In this document: one piece after another, positions 8,526 to 17,151 of the stretch | How positions within the stretch are numbered: the first letter of the stretch is position 1 | Layout of the letters: each line of letters begins with the position of its first letter | Source: Siphonobacter sp. SORGH_AS_0500 | GTDB taxonomy: Bacteria > Bacteroidota > Bacteroidia > Cytophagales > Spirosomataceae | DNA: 64,000 bases | Assembly (NCBI RefSeq): GCF_002838835.1 | Contig: NZ_NHPP01000008.1 | Coordinates: 124,001-188,000 of the forward strand | Direction: 5' to 3' | Translations under genes and position numbers: made by a program | Notes under the pieces: generated by a model | Databases searched by the model: none | What the model was told of the DNA's origin: nothing | What the model saw: only the letters and a program-made list of their open reading frames with translations

Positions 8526-9587
8526 TTATTTTAATACGTAACTCAGTTGTTCTGCGTTTTCTTCTAGCCATTCGTGGACTTCTTCCACGATTTGGCGGAT
8601 GGAAATTTCGGGTTTCCAGCCCGTCATTTCTGTTACTTTGGTATTATCAGTAATGTATAATGGAATATCTGCCGTACGACCTTCAGTAATGGGTTTAATC
8701 GGAATGGTTTTACCCGTAACTTCCTGACAAATTTTAGTTAATTCCACGAGCGAAGTACTGACTTCAACGCCGCCTCCTACGTTCAAAATCTCGCCATTAA
8801 CCTGATCAATATGGTGTAACTGCCAGTCTACCAAACGGTATAAATCGGCTACGTGGAGCATATCGCGGGTTTGCTTACCCGTCCCATTAAAGCCAATATA
8901 CGCCAGTTGTTGTTCGTAAAAGTGTTTAGCAACCCAAAGCACCATAACGCCCTGATCGGCCTTACCCATTTGCCAGGGACCCGTCAGCACGCCGCAACGG
9001 TTAATAACGGTTTTCAAGCCGTAAAACTCATTGTATTCGTGAATCATCAATTCCGAAGCCAGTTTGGTTGCTCCGTACAAGGAACGGGCTCCCTCAAGGG
9101 GAAAATACTCACTGATCCCTTTGGCATTGGCTCCGGGCAAAGGCTGTTCTTCGGTTAAGGCAAAGCGGGTTTCTTCTTCCTGATAAGTCAGTTTTTCCAG
9201 CGGTTTAATCGGGTAAATCCGGCTGGTGGACAGAAAAACAAAAGTGGCTTTGTGCTTTAAGGCGAAGTTCAGACAGTTAATCGTTCCAACAAGGTTGGTA
9301 TTGATCAGGTAATCGGGAGAACCATTCAGACCCGCTAAAACCGAAGGCTCGGCTGAAGCTTCAATAACTGCATCCACGGCAGGAATAACGTCGAAATCTT
9401 CTTTGGAGCGAATGTCGCCGTGAACAAACTCAATACCCGCTGATTTCAGACGGTTAATGTTCAGTTCGGAGCCTCTTCTTTTCAGGTTGTCAAGGGCATA
9501 AATTTCGTAAGAAGGATAATTCTTCTTAAGGTTGAGGGCCAGAGAGGAACCCACAAAACCGGCTCCTCCGGTAATTAAGATTTTCAT
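8526..9587 (-). CDS. NAD-dependent epimerase/dehydratase, CDP-paratose 2-epimerase-like
   Basis: 353-residue extended short-chain dehydrogenase. It has the dinucleotide-binding GGAGFVG (7-13), a catalytic S/T in FLSTSRIYP (119-125) and YGATK with Y171 and K175. A C-terminal substrate domain includes NVGGGVEVSTSL. The insert EASAEPSVLAG and the STSRIYP stretch resemble CDP-paratose/tyvelose 2-epimerases more than UDP-glucose 4-epimerases, but specificity is not certain. It would act on a nucleotide sugar for surface polysaccharide. It follows kup on the same strand with an 87-bp gap containing an imperfect hairpin (9618-9650), so transcription may be separate. Confidence 0.85.
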   Translation of the reverse strand: MKILITGGAGFVGSSLALNLKKNYPSYEIYALDNLKRRGSELNINRLKSAGIEFVHGDIRSKEDFDVIPAVDAVIEASAEPSVLAGLNGSPDYLINTNLVGTINCLNFALKHKATFVFLSTSRIYPIKPLEKLTYQEEETRFALTEEQPLPGANAKGISEYFPLEGARSLYGATKLASELMIHEYNEFYGLKTVINRCGVLTGPWQMGKADQGVMVLWVAKHFYEQQLAYIGFNGTGKQTRDMLHVADLYRLVDWQLHHIDQVNGEILNVGGGVEVSTSLVELTKICQEVTGKTIPIKPITEGRTADIPLYITDNTKVTEMTGWKPEISIRQIVEEVHEWLEENAEQLSYVLK

Positions 9588-9617
9588 AAGTAGTAATAAA
9601 TCAGCTAAATTTTATGG

Positions 9618-9650
9618 GAAGAATAGGTCATCAGAAGGTGACCATTCTTC
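9618..9650 (-). terminator. Imperfect hairpin downstream of kup
   Basis: Arms 9618-9630 and 9639-9650 pair over 12 bp with a single bulged base. On the reverse strand it follows the kup stop. No good U-tract follows, so termination is uncertain. Confidence 0.3.
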
Positions 9651-9674
9651 ACATATTTAGTATAGGGATGGTTT

Positions 9675-11618
9675 CTAATCCGTAACTCTTTTTAAATTAA
9701 ATGTTTGGGCGGGACGGATAATAAGCGGTACTTTTTCAATCTTAACCGCCGAACTATCCAGACCAAACCAGCGGTCTTCGGAAGTCGTAAACGTTTTGAT
9801 GTAGAAGTAAGCCTGCATGGTCATGCGTTCCCAGAAGGGAAGATCGTTTTCGAACGACAGGAATTTCTCCAACACAACGAAACGGAAATCACCAATGACG
9901 TTCTGTTTACTTAACGACTCGTAACGGCTGGTAATATCCACTTCCTTATTTTTTACCATATCCTGAATCACGCGGCGGAAATAGAGGTTAATCCGTTGTT
10001 CGACCCGGAAGCCCAGTCGGAAAGTCACTTTAATGACATCGTCGGGAGCAATTACGTTTACCTTATATTCCATCGTATACGGATCATCTACGGTATCAAC
10101 GTGCACAAACCAGTAAATATCCGCCCGTTTGGGTCGTTTCTGAAAGATAGAGTAAATCACTTTCGATTCAATTTCACTCACCCGTGACGCATTAGACATG
10201 AAAATCAGGTGGGTAGCATACTTAGGAATCGACATATCCCGACTCAGTTCTTTCAATGGGTCGATATAATCAGAAAGTTTGACGTATTCGGTCAGACGGG
10301 CTTTGATGTTAAAGGCTCGCAGCCAGATAATCATGACTATCGCAATGGTCGAACCGATCAGCAGAGATACCCAGCCGCCGTGCGTAAACTTCAGCAGGTT
10401 CGCAACCAGGAACGAAGACTCGATAGTTAGGTAAACGACCAAAAAGAGAATAACTCCGTAGAACATGAACCGATGCGTATAGAGGTAGTACGCCATCAGC
10501 ATGGTAGTCATTAACATGGTCAGGGTAATGGCCAGACCATAGGCCGCTTCCATATTAGTGGACTCACGGAAGTATAAAACGACGGCCATACAACCCGCCC
10601 AAAGTAACCAGTTGACACTAGGGACGTATAACTGACCTTTTTCATTGGAAGGGTAACGCAGCTTTACTTTAGGCCAGAAGTTCAACCGGATGGCTTCAGA
10701 AATCAGCGTAAATGAACCCGTAATCAAGGCCTGACTGGCAATAATTGCCGCCATTGTGGCGATGGTAATACCCGGTAATAAAAACCAGTCGGGCATCATT
10801 TCGTAAATGGGTTTCCGCCCGCGAAGAAATTCGCCGTTATGAGCCATTAACCAGGCTCCCTGGCCGAAGTATTGCAACATGAGGCAGGCCTTTACGAACA
10901 CCCAGGAGACCCGAATGTTTCCACGGCCACAGTGACCCATATCTGAGTACAAAGCTTCCGCCCCAGTAGAACAAAGGAAAACCGAACCTAATAACCAGAA
11001 ACCAGAAGGCTCATGAGCCAGCATGTCGTAGGCATAATAGGGATTGACGGCCCGGAGAATCGTCCAGTCTTGTGCAATCCAGATAATACCGAAAAAGGCC
11101 AGCATGCTGAACCAGATGAACATCATTGGTCCGAACGAGCGGCCTACCAATTGCGTGCCCAGGGCCTGAATCAAGAACAGAACCGTGATAATGGCCAGAA
11201 TGATGTAGATAATGTAATGATCCAGATGAGGATACCGCATTTCCAATCCTTCCACAGCCGAAGCTACCGACATGGGTGGGGTAATGATACCATCGGCTAA
11301 CAGAGCCGCTCCGCCAATAATTGCGGGAATGGTTAACCAGCGGGCGTGCTTCCGAACCAGCGTGTACAAGGCAAAAACACCGCCTTCACCTCGGTTATCG
11401 GCCCGTAAAATAAGCACTACGTATTTGACGGTGGTCAGTAAGGTAAGCGTCCAGAGCACGCAGGAGACGGCTCCTAAAACCAGACGTTCTGAAATGGGCT
11501 TATCGCCCATAATCGCTTGCATTACATACAAGGGAGAGGTACCAATATCTCCGTAAATGATGCCGAGGGCAATCAAAAGCCCGGCGGCACTCACCTTATC
11601 CAGGTGTTTATGATCCAT
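9675..11618 (-). CDS. kup: KUP-family potassium uptake permease
   Basis: 647 residues, the usual length for the family. The N-terminus carries GIIYGDIGTSPLYVMQAI, the strong KUP/HAK/KT signature. About twelve transmembrane segments follow to about residue 440, including ALLADGIITPPMSVASAVEGL. The C-terminal third is soluble and cytoplasmic. It acts as a K+ (proton-coupled) importer in the inner membrane. TAACTTTG (reverse strand, 11648-11641) is a good -7 element about 25 bp before the ATG, but I found no matching -33 element. No Trk/Kdp partner is nearby. Confidence 0.95.
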   Translation of the reverse strand: MDHKHLDKVSAAGLLIALGIIYGDIGTSPLYVMQAIMGDKPISERLVLGAVSCVLWTLTLLTTVKYVVLILRADNRGEGGVFALYTLVRKHARWLTIPAIIGGAALLADGIITPPMSVASAVEGLEMRYPHLDHYIIYIILAIITVLFLIQALGTQLVGRSFGPMMFIWFSMLAFFGIIWIAQDWTILRAVNPYYAYDMLAHEPSGFWLLGSVFLCSTGAEALYSDMGHCGRGNIRVSWVFVKACLMLQYFGQGAWLMAHNGEFLRGRKPIYEMMPDWFLLPGITIATMAAIIASQALITGSFTLISEAIRLNFWPKVKLRYPSNEKGQLYVPSVNWLLWAGCMAVVLYFRESTNMEAAYGLAITLTMLMTTMLMAYYLYTHRFMFYGVILFLVVYLTIESSFLVANLLKFTHGGWVSLLIGSTIAIVMIIWLRAFNIKARLTEYVKLSDYIDPLKELSRDMSIPKYATHLIFMSNASRVSEIESKVIYSIFQKRPKRADIYWFVHVDTVDDPYTMEYKVNVIAPDDVIKVTFRLGFRVEQRINLYFRRVIQDMVKNKEVDITSRYESLSKQNVIGDFRFVVLEKFLSFENDLPFWERMTMQAYFYIKTFTTSEDRWFGLDSSAVKIEKVPLIIRPAQTFNLKRVTD

Positions 11619-11689
11619 GTGGAAATTGACTAAAGAACCGCAAAGTTAAAGTATTAATGCGATGAGCCGTTTCGCTCAATCATAGAAAA

Positions 11690-11720
11690 GCCGACTCGAA
11701 GGGTTACGTAACGAATCGGC
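11690..11720 (-). terminator. Terminator after the rhodanese-thioredoxin gene
   Basis: Reverse-strand 9-bp stem (11720-11712 with 11698-11690), one G-T wobble, followed by TTTTCT. It lies just past the stop at 11728. Confidence 0.6.
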
Positions 11721-11727
11721 CTGGGGG

Positions 11728-12444
11728 TTATAGGATTTTTTCTACATCTCTTCGTAAACTGGCTTCATCCCGTAAACCAATCATCCGGTCAACAGGCTTT
11801 CCGTCTTTGAATAATAACAGTGTAGGAATAGCATCCACTTTGTACTGCTTCGCGACATCAGGATCACGATCGGCGTCGATTTTTAGAATCGTTACCTTCC
11901 CGGCCCAGTCATGTTTTAGTTTTTCCAGAATAGGAGCCTGTTGCTTGCAGGGTCCGCACCAAACGGCATAAAAATCAACCAGCACTACTTTGTTATCCTT
12001 GAGGGTCTGAGCTAATACGTCTTTGCCCTTGGGAGCAGGCATCATCGCCGGACGTTCGGTTGGAGCAATAACGGATTTGTTGGCGTTCGTCCATTTCAGG
12101 TAGCCACCGTCGAGGTTATATACTTCCTTGAAACCCGCCTTGGCGAGGTATTCGGCGGCCTGACCGCTACGTCCGCCGGAGTAACAATACACCAGTACGG
12201 GTTTATTTTTATCAAGTTTGGCAACTTGCTCAGCGAAGGCGTCCTGTTTTTTCCAGTCGATATTTTGAGCGTTGGGTAAATAACCCCGCTCATACTCAGA
12301 AGCCGTCCGAACGTCAAGTACCTGGGGTTTGCTGCTGAGTTTTCCTTCGAAAGCATTCACATCCAGGTTGGTCTGAGCAAAGGCCGAAAGGCTGCAAAGC
12401 CAGCCCAGCCCCATCAAGATTCTGAATTTAGTTAAAGAAAGCAT
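11728..12444 (-). CDS. Exported rhodanese-thioredoxin fusion protein
   Basis: 238 residues: signal peptide (1-23), a rhodanese domain (about 27-122) and a thioredoxin domain (about 135-238). The rhodanese part has the active-site loop CYSGGRSG with C87 and the upstream LDVRTASEYERGYLP. The thioredoxin part has WCGPC (162-166) and the cis-proline loop IPT (P207). The order suggests a periplasmic sulfur-transfer or disulfide function: a persulfide formed on C87 could be reduced by the fused CxxC in the same molecule. That coupling is inference. It sits alone between kup and nadB on the same strand with a terminator downstream. Confidence 0.92.
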   Translation of the reverse strand: MLSLTKFRILMGLGWLCSLSAFAQTNLDVNAFEGKLSSKPQVLDVRTASEYERGYLPNAQNIDWKKQDAFAEQVAKLDKNKPVLVYCYSGGRSGQAAEYLAKAGFKEVYNLDGGYLKWTNANKSVIAPTERPAMMPAPKGKDVLAQTLKDNKVVLVDFYAVWCGPCKQQAPILEKLKHDWAGKVTILKIDADRDPDVAKQYKVDAIPTLLLFKDGKPVDRMIGLRDEASLRRDVEKIL

Positions 12445-12476
12445 GGAGATACGTTTTTAGATACTAGTACGAGGAA

Positions 12477-12563
12477 AGTTTGGGGTTTTGAGTTTAGGGT
12501 TGGAAGTTACAGAAGTGCTTTGGTTAAGAGTATCAACGTCAGCATAACTCAAAACCCCAAACT
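12477..12563. repeat. 18-bp perfect inverted repeat between nadB and the fusion gene
   Basis: Arms 12477-12494 and 12546-12563 are exact reverse complements with a 51-nt spacer. Their GTTTGGGGTTTTGAG-type composition resembles the G/T-rich repeat at 17721-17790. It could form a long stem in the mRNA from nadB and act as a terminator, or it is a member of an interspersed repeat family. Confidence 0.6.
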
Positions 12564-12569
12564 CGAAAC

Positions 12570-14147
12570 TCACTTGATATTATCCAAATTATAATGCAGC
12601 CCTACATTTTCGCGGCGGGACATGGCCATTTTTATCACAAGATACGAAACGTTAATCATGTTACGTAATTCACAAATAGGAACGGAAACTTTCGATTCAC
12701 GGTATAGTTGCTCGTGCTCCCTATAGAGTAACTCGACGCGTTCGTAAGCCCGGCGTAGACGGCGGTTGGTTCGCACAATACCCACGTAATTAGCCATGAT
12801 GCTGTTTAATTCCCGCGTCATTTCGGTGACCAGTACCTGTTCTTCGGGATGAGTCGTACCTGAATCATCCCAGTCGGGAACGTTGGCGGGAATTACCGCT
12901 TTGTGTAAATGCTCAATGGTACTTAAAAAGGCCCGGTGACCGAAAACGACGGCTTCCAGTAAAGAGTTGGAAGCAAGTCGATTCGCTCCGTGTAAGCCCG
13001 TGCAGGAGCACTCGCCTGCGGCGTACAGAAAAAGAATATTCGTCTGCCCGTGTTCATTCACCCGAACGCCACCACAGAGGTAATGCTGAGCTGGAACGAC
13101 GGGAATCATGTCCGTTCGAATGTCAATGCCCAGATCAAGACAATGTTGGGTAATGTTTGGAAAGTGTTCCAGAAACTTCTCATAATCCGTATCCCGAACG
13201 TCCAGATAGACATGATCGGTACCGTTTCGCTTCATTTCGGAGTCAATAGCCCGAGCCGTAATGTCGCGGGGAGCCAGCGATAATCGTGGATCGTAGTTTT
13301 CCATGAAGGTCGAACCGTCCGCATTTTTCAGCACGCCGCCAAAGCCCCGAACGGCTTCCGAAATCAGGAACGAAGGTTTTTTGCCGGGTTGGTATAAACT
13401 GGTCGGATGGAACTGAATAAACTCCATGTTATCACAAATGCCCTTAGCCCGATAGGCCATCGCAATGCCGTCTCCCGTAGCGATGGTAGGATTGGTGGTG
13501 CTCTGGTAAATATTACCGATGCCGCCCGTGGCCAGCATGGTGGTTTTCGCCAGAAATTTATCCACTTCGCCCGTTTGAGTATTTAAAACGTATGCTCCGA
13601 AACATTTAATGTCCTGTCGGTAGCGATAAACCGTTTCGCCCAAATGGTGCTGGGTGATTAACTCAACGGCGTAATAGTGCGTGAAAATGGTAATGCTGTC
13701 GTGCCGCTGTACCTCTTCCAGCAAGGCCCGCTCAATTTCGGCTCCGGTGATATCTTTGAAATGCAGAATCCGGTGGTCGGAGTGACCGCCTTCCCGGGCC
13801 AGATCGTATTCTTCGCCGTGGCGATCAAAGCGGGTGCCGTAGTCGATTAACTCCTGAATGCGGGCGGGAGCTTCAGTAACGACGATTTCTACAATCTTGC
13901 GATTGCTAATGCCGTCTCCGGCATCCATCGTGTCGTCAATGTGTTTATCAAAAGAATCTTCCTTCGACCAAACGGCGGCAATACCGCCCTGAGCGTATTT
14001 GGTATTGGTCTCATCGGCCTGCACTTTGGTGATTACTGCAATGGAAACAGGTTCCTGGCGGCTTTCGAAGTAACGGGCCAATTTGGTAGCATAACTTAGT
14101 CCGGCAATACCCGAACCAATCACAAGGAAGTCGTATTGGTGCGTCAT
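12570..14147 (-). CDS. nadB: L-aspartate oxidase
   Basis: 525 residues, typical length. The FAD-binding GSGIAGLSYA (11-20) is at the N-terminus, followed by KYAQGGIAAVW and GGHSDHRILH. EFIQFHPTSLY and GGVRVNEHGQTNILFLYAAGECSCTGLHGANRLASNSLLEAVVFG-type motifs separate NadB from succinate dehydrogenase. It oxidises aspartate to iminoaspartate, the first step of de novo NAD synthesis. NadA and NadC are not in the window. Transcription from 14147 probably ends in the inverted-repeat region at 12477-12563. Confidence 0.96.
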   Translation of the reverse strand: MTHQYDFLVIGSGIAGLSYATKLARYFESRQEPVSIAVITKVQADETNTKYAQGGIAAVWSKEDSFDKHIDDTMDAGDGISNRKIVEIVVTEAPARIQELIDYGTRFDRHGEEYDLAREGGHSDHRILHFKDITGAEIERALLEEVQRHDSITIFTHYYAVELITQHHLGETVYRYRQDIKCFGAYVLNTQTGEVDKFLAKTTMLATGGIGNIYQSTTNPTIATGDGIAMAYRAKGICDNMEFIQFHPTSLYQPGKKPSFLISEAVRGFGGVLKNADGSTFMENYDPRLSLAPRDITARAIDSEMKRNGTDHVYLDVRDTDYEKFLEHFPNITQHCLDLGIDIRTDMIPVVPAQHYLCGGVRVNEHGQTNILFLYAAGECSCTGLHGANRLASNSLLEAVVFGHRAFLSTIEHLHKAVIPANVPDWDDSGTTHPEEQVLVTEMTRELNSIMANYVGIVRTNRRLRRAYERVELLYREHEQLYRESKVSVPICELRNMINVSYLVIKMAMSRRENVGLHYNLDNIK

Positions 14148-14282
14148 AATTAAATCAAAAACGATTTAGTGGCTCGAAAGTTAGGAGATATTTGGGAATG
14201 GCTGGAATTTGCCGGGGGAAATGTGAAGGTATTTCGCTAAAAACGAGCTTACTTTGGCTACAGACCCTGACGTTATCTTTTC

Positions 14283-14789
14283 ATGAAATCCCTGCTAAAA
14301 TTGGCCCGAGTCTGCGGCTTGTTCCTTTTACTTCTGGGCATCTTTTCGAGCTGTACCGTACAGTTAGCACCGAGTTATAACCAGGAGCTAGTAACGGGTA
14401 TTACTGCTCAGAATAAGGCAACCATGGAATTTTTCGCGATGGTAGCCCTCGGTACAAAACAGAGTACCTATGCGAATCGGGAGCCTTATTACAACCAATT
14501 GATTGGTAGTTTCGATGCTCTGGTTACGCAGGCAAACGCCCGCTTTACTCCCCGGAATAAGGTTCGTCAGAAAGCGAATGAAGCGTTGAAGAAAAAAGGA
14601 ATTCCGGTGCTGGAAGAAGGAGAAATTCCGAGTGCAACGGCTCTGGAGCGAATTTATACCACGCTGGTAAAAATGCGGGAGACCGATCAGAAACAGGGGG
14701 TAACCCTTACGGAAGTACAGGCTTTTAAAGGCCAGATAAAAATTTATATGGATCAGGCATTAACCTACGAAAACGCTCTGGAACGCTAA
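14283..14789 (+). CDS. Lipoprotein of unknown function, paired with next gene
   Basis: 168 residues with a lipoprotein signal ending at C24 (LGIFSSCTVQLAP). The mature part is almost wholly helical and charged (KATMEFFAMVALGTKQSTYANREPYYNQLIGSFDALVTQA...). I do not recognise a family. Its TAA stop overlaps the ATG of the next gene by one base, so the two proteins are made together. ATG at 14283 is needed to keep the signal sequence. It may be a membrane-anchored partner of the small helical protein. Confidence 0.8.
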   Translation: MKSLLKLARVCGLFLLLLGIFSSCTVQLAPSYNQELVTGITAQNKATMEFFAMVALGTKQSTYANREPYYNQLIGSFDALVTQANARFTPRNKVRQKANEALKKKGIPVLEEGEIPSATALERIYTTLVKMRETDQKQGVTLTEVQAFKGQIKIYMDQALTYENALER

Positions 14790-15118
14790 TGGCCCTCGAC
14801 CTTACTCAACTCATAGCCGATTTGAAAACGGCCATCTCCGAAATTGTAGGCAAAGACCTGACCACCATTCGGGGTTTTCAGGAGCGTCAGCTAAAGGCCA
14901 TTGCCCAGCAGTCGGCGTTAGTGTCGGCGGGTATTCTGACGGGTGATATTACGCCAGAAACCCGCGAATTTTTTCTGGATGGTCTGGAAGACATGGTGCT
15001 TAACTTCCTGAAAACACTCCGGGAAATTCTTGAAGTAACCATTGAAAAAGCCTGGAACGCCGCCGTAAAAGTCATCTGGAGTGCTATCGAAAAGGCGACA
15101 GGAGTTACGCTGTTATAA
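14789..15118 (+). CDS. Small helical protein of unknown function
   Basis: 109 residues, translationally coupled to the lipoprotein gene (TAATG overlap at 14787-14791). There is no signal peptide; the protein is predicted as amphipathic helices, with hydrophobic stretches LSAGILTGDI and VIEKAWNAAVKVIWSAIEKATGVTLL at the C-terminus. That C-terminus could associate with a membrane. No family recognised. Its 3' end overlaps the end of the convergent nitrilase gene by 6 bp (15113-15118). The reading frame is supported by the coupling and by the clean fit between neighbours rather than by homology. Confidence 0.7.
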   Translation: MALDLTQLIADLKTAISEIVGKDLTTIRGFQERQLKAIAQQSALVSAGILTGDITPETREFFLDGLEDMVLNFLKTLREILEVTIEKAWNAAVKVIWSAIEKATGVTLL

Positions 15119-16012
15119 CGTATATCGCCGAATCTTGACCTGATCTTCCATAAAGCCCATGTGCAACTGCTTATGGTCCTTAAAATTGAAAACGTGTCCG
15201 TCGGTTCTAACTTCCTGAATTTTTGAAACATCCAGGGTTTGTACCAGCCATTCTTCGGCCTGAGGCGTATGCGTGGCAATGATTCCTTCTTCGGGCATGC
15301 CTTTGTCGGGGGTAGTGTAAAAGGCCGCAAAGCCATAGTTAACATCGACCGCGGGCGACCAGAGTGCATTACCTACGGTCTGCGAGACGACGGTATAGCA
15401 CTGATTTTCTAAAGCTCTGGCCCGGCAACCGACGTGCACCCGCGTGGCTCCACGAATGGTTTCGGTACAGCTTGGAGCTATGATTACAGAAGCTCCCAAA
15501 GAACATAATAATTGAGAGCTGATGGAGAACTCGGAATCATAACAGATCTGAATGCCAAAACTTCCCCAGTCTGCTTCAAACAGGCTCAGGTATTTAGGAG
15601 CACTGGCAATGCCCCATTCTTCATTCTCAAAACGAGTCATGAAAAACTTATCCTGATAACCAATGAGTCCTTTCGGCGAAAAAACATAAGCCCGATTGTA
15701 TAACTCTTGCCCTACCAGTTCTGGAAAACTGGGTGCGACGATTACGACTTTATACTGGTGAGCTAAGTCCGCGAATGTCTGACAAAAATCTGCTTTCAGA
15801 GCATCCATTTCCCGCACCTGCCGACGAATATCCTGCCGGATTTCCTCAGAAAACAGGCTGACCAGCTCCATCGAACCGTATTCAGGAAAGACCAGTATCT
15901 CGGCCTGTTGCTGAACTGCCCGGCTTACCCAGCCTTCGGTATGAACCCGCCAGTCAGACAAGCTTTTATGTTCAGTAATCGGGTATTGGGCAGCGGCAAT
16001 GGTAACGTTCAA
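15113..16012 (-). CDS. Carbon-nitrogen hydrolase (nitrilase superfamily)
   Basis: 299 residues with the full E-K-C triad: E44 (VFPEYGSMEL), K122 (GYQDKFFMTRFE) and C157 (GIQICYDSEF). The region around C157 fits amidase/N-carbamoylase-like branches, but the substrate is not determined. The start is a TTG at 16012 that overlaps the stop of the upstream acetyltransferase gene by 4 bp (TTGA), so translation is coupled. It is the third gene of an NTF2-like/GNAT/nitrilase operon. Fusions or neighbours of GNAT with such nitrilases are common, hinting at a shared amide-related pathway. Confidence 0.9.
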   Translation of the reverse strand: MNVTIAAAQYPITEHKSLSDWRVHTEGWVSRAVQQQAEILVFPEYGSMELVSLFSEEIRQDIRRQVREMDALKADFCQTFADLAHQYKVVIVAPSFPELVGQELYNRAYVFSPKGLIGYQDKFFMTRFENEEWGIASAPKYLSLFEADWGSFGIQICYDSEFSISSQLLCSLGASVIIAPSCTETIRGATRVHVGCRARALENQCYTVVSQTVGNALWSPAVDVNYGFAAFYTTPDKGMPEEGIIATHTPQAEEWLVQTLDVSKIQEVRTDGHVFNFKDHKQLHMGFMEDQVKIRRYTL

Positions 16013-16620
16013 TGCGAGACTAATTTAGAGGTGGGTGGAATGGGTTTAATCCAGTAAATCATGGATTTGGCCGTCGATTCAGTTTCTCCCAAGTCAGGCC
16101 ATTCCATTTTGCTTTGCAAGGCGGGTTCCTGATGATACCCCCGCTTCTTCCAGAAAACATCATGTGGGCGATAATCCGCCGGACGAGCCGGGTGATCTTC
16201 AGGCCTTACTACCGAACAGAAACAGGTCATTTCAAAGGTTCCGTAGCTTTGAGCATGAGCTTCGCGTTCTTCGAAAAAACGATGCCCTAAGCCGTGGCCC
16301 CGGTATTCAGGTAACAGAATACTTTCACCGAAATAAAAAATCCGGCTGACGTCCATGCCTGCTTGCTCAAAAGGCTCTCGTACTTCAGGCATTTCGTTTT
16401 CAAGCGGAATACAGGTCGTTGCTCCAATCATTCGGTCCTGATCGTACACCGCAAATAAAAACGATCGTTCGGCCTGGGTATAGGTTTTCAGATACTCTTT
16501 TTCGTAAGCTATGGAGCCTTCGTAGAGGTAGGGGAAATCCCGAAAAACCCGAATACGAAGCTGGGCCAGGTCATCGAAAACCTGCTCGATGGCCTGGCCT
16601 GTTTTGGTAATGTATTGCAC
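16009..16620 (-). CDS. GNAT-family N-acetyltransferase
   Basis: 203 residues. The acetyl-CoA pyrophosphate-binding loop is at LLPEYRGHGLGHRFFEERE, preceded by the beta4 strand FYFGESI and followed by FEMTCFCSVVRPEDHP. It uses a GTG start at 16620 whose G is the last base of the preceding TAG stop, so translation is tightly coupled. It overlaps the nitrilase start by 4 bp. This GNAT subtype is often found next to nitrilase-type hydrolases. The acceptor substrate is unknown. Confidence 0.88.
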   Translation of the reverse strand: MQYITKTGQAIEQVFDDLAQLRIRVFRDFPYLYEGSIAYEKEYLKTYTQAERSFLFAVYDQDRMIGATTCIPLENEMPEVREPFEQAGMDVSRIFYFGESILLPEYRGHGLGHRFFEEREAHAQSYGTFEMTCFCSVVRPEDHPARPADYRPHDVFWKKRGYHQEPALQSKMEWPDLGETESTAKSMIYWIKPIPPTSKLVSH

Positions 16621-17021
16621 TATTCAGAAACAAGTTTAATCCAGAGGGGCAGGTTATAATAGGTAGTTACCCGAGTGATTTTGCCTTCTTTTACTTCCAG
16701 AAAAGCCCCGGCGGGTAATACGTATTTCTGGCCGTGAGCTTCGGGTAATCCTTCTTCACCCTGTTTATAAACGCCATTTACTACGAATTCTGCAGCAACC
16801 CGCGTGTTTGTAGGTTCACTCAGGAAAACCAGATCCGTCAGGGTTTCTTCATAACTGGTATCCATGTGCTGAAGAAACTCGGTAAACTTTTCAATTCCAA
16901 TTCGAACGTCGCCCTGATTGGCTTCGTGCCGAATGTCTGGGGAAACGAGGCTTAGCATGCCCTGCCAATTTTGCTGATTGAAGTAGGTGTAATACTGTTG
17001 AACGATTTCCAGTGCGGTCAT
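16620..17021 (-). CDS. SnoaL/NTF2-like domain protein
   Basis: 133 residues. The cone-shaped NTF2-like fold is indicated by the opening ALEIVQQYYTYFNQQNWQGMLSLVSPDIRHEANQG and the later strands FLEVKEGKITRVTTYYNLP, which match the ketosteroid-isomerase-related (SnoaL) pattern. It is the first gene of the operon with GNAT and nitrilase. It may be a small-molecule-binding or isomerase-like component; catalytic residues cannot be assigned. A strong promoter lies at 17059-17088. Confidence 0.85.
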   Translation of the reverse strand: MTALEIVQQYYTYFNQQNWQGMLSLVSPDIRHEANQGDVRIGIEKFTEFLQHMDTSYEETLTDLVFLSEPTNTRVAAEFVVNGVYKQGEEGLPEAHGQKYVLPAGAFLEVKEGKITRVTTYYNLPLWIKLVSE

Positions 17022-17058
17022 GATGAATAAAACTTTTAAATGAACAGCCTAAATTAGG

Positions 17059-17088
17059 CAAAGCTACCTTTCCGGCGAAAAGTTCAAA
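17059..17088 (-). promoter_or_regulatory. Promoter of the NTF2-like/GNAT/nitrilase operon
   Basis: Reverse-strand TTTG (17088-17085), 18-bp spacer, and TAGCTTTG (17066-17059), an exact match to TTTG-N-TANNTTTG. It lies 38 bp upstream of the operon ATG. Confidence 0.65.
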
Positions 17089-17151
17089 TCAGAAGGTTGG
17101 TCTGGAATAACTTTTGATTTGGTAATTTGTTCGTAAGCTATAGCCTTCTTT

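Noticed and set aside
12477..12563. Telomere-like or IS end sequence
   Set aside because: Only a single inverted repeat without a transposase or target duplication.
14253..14281. Promoter TTTG-N17-TATCTTTT before the unknown lipoprotein
   Set aside because: The implied transcription start would fall after the ATG needed for the signal peptide.
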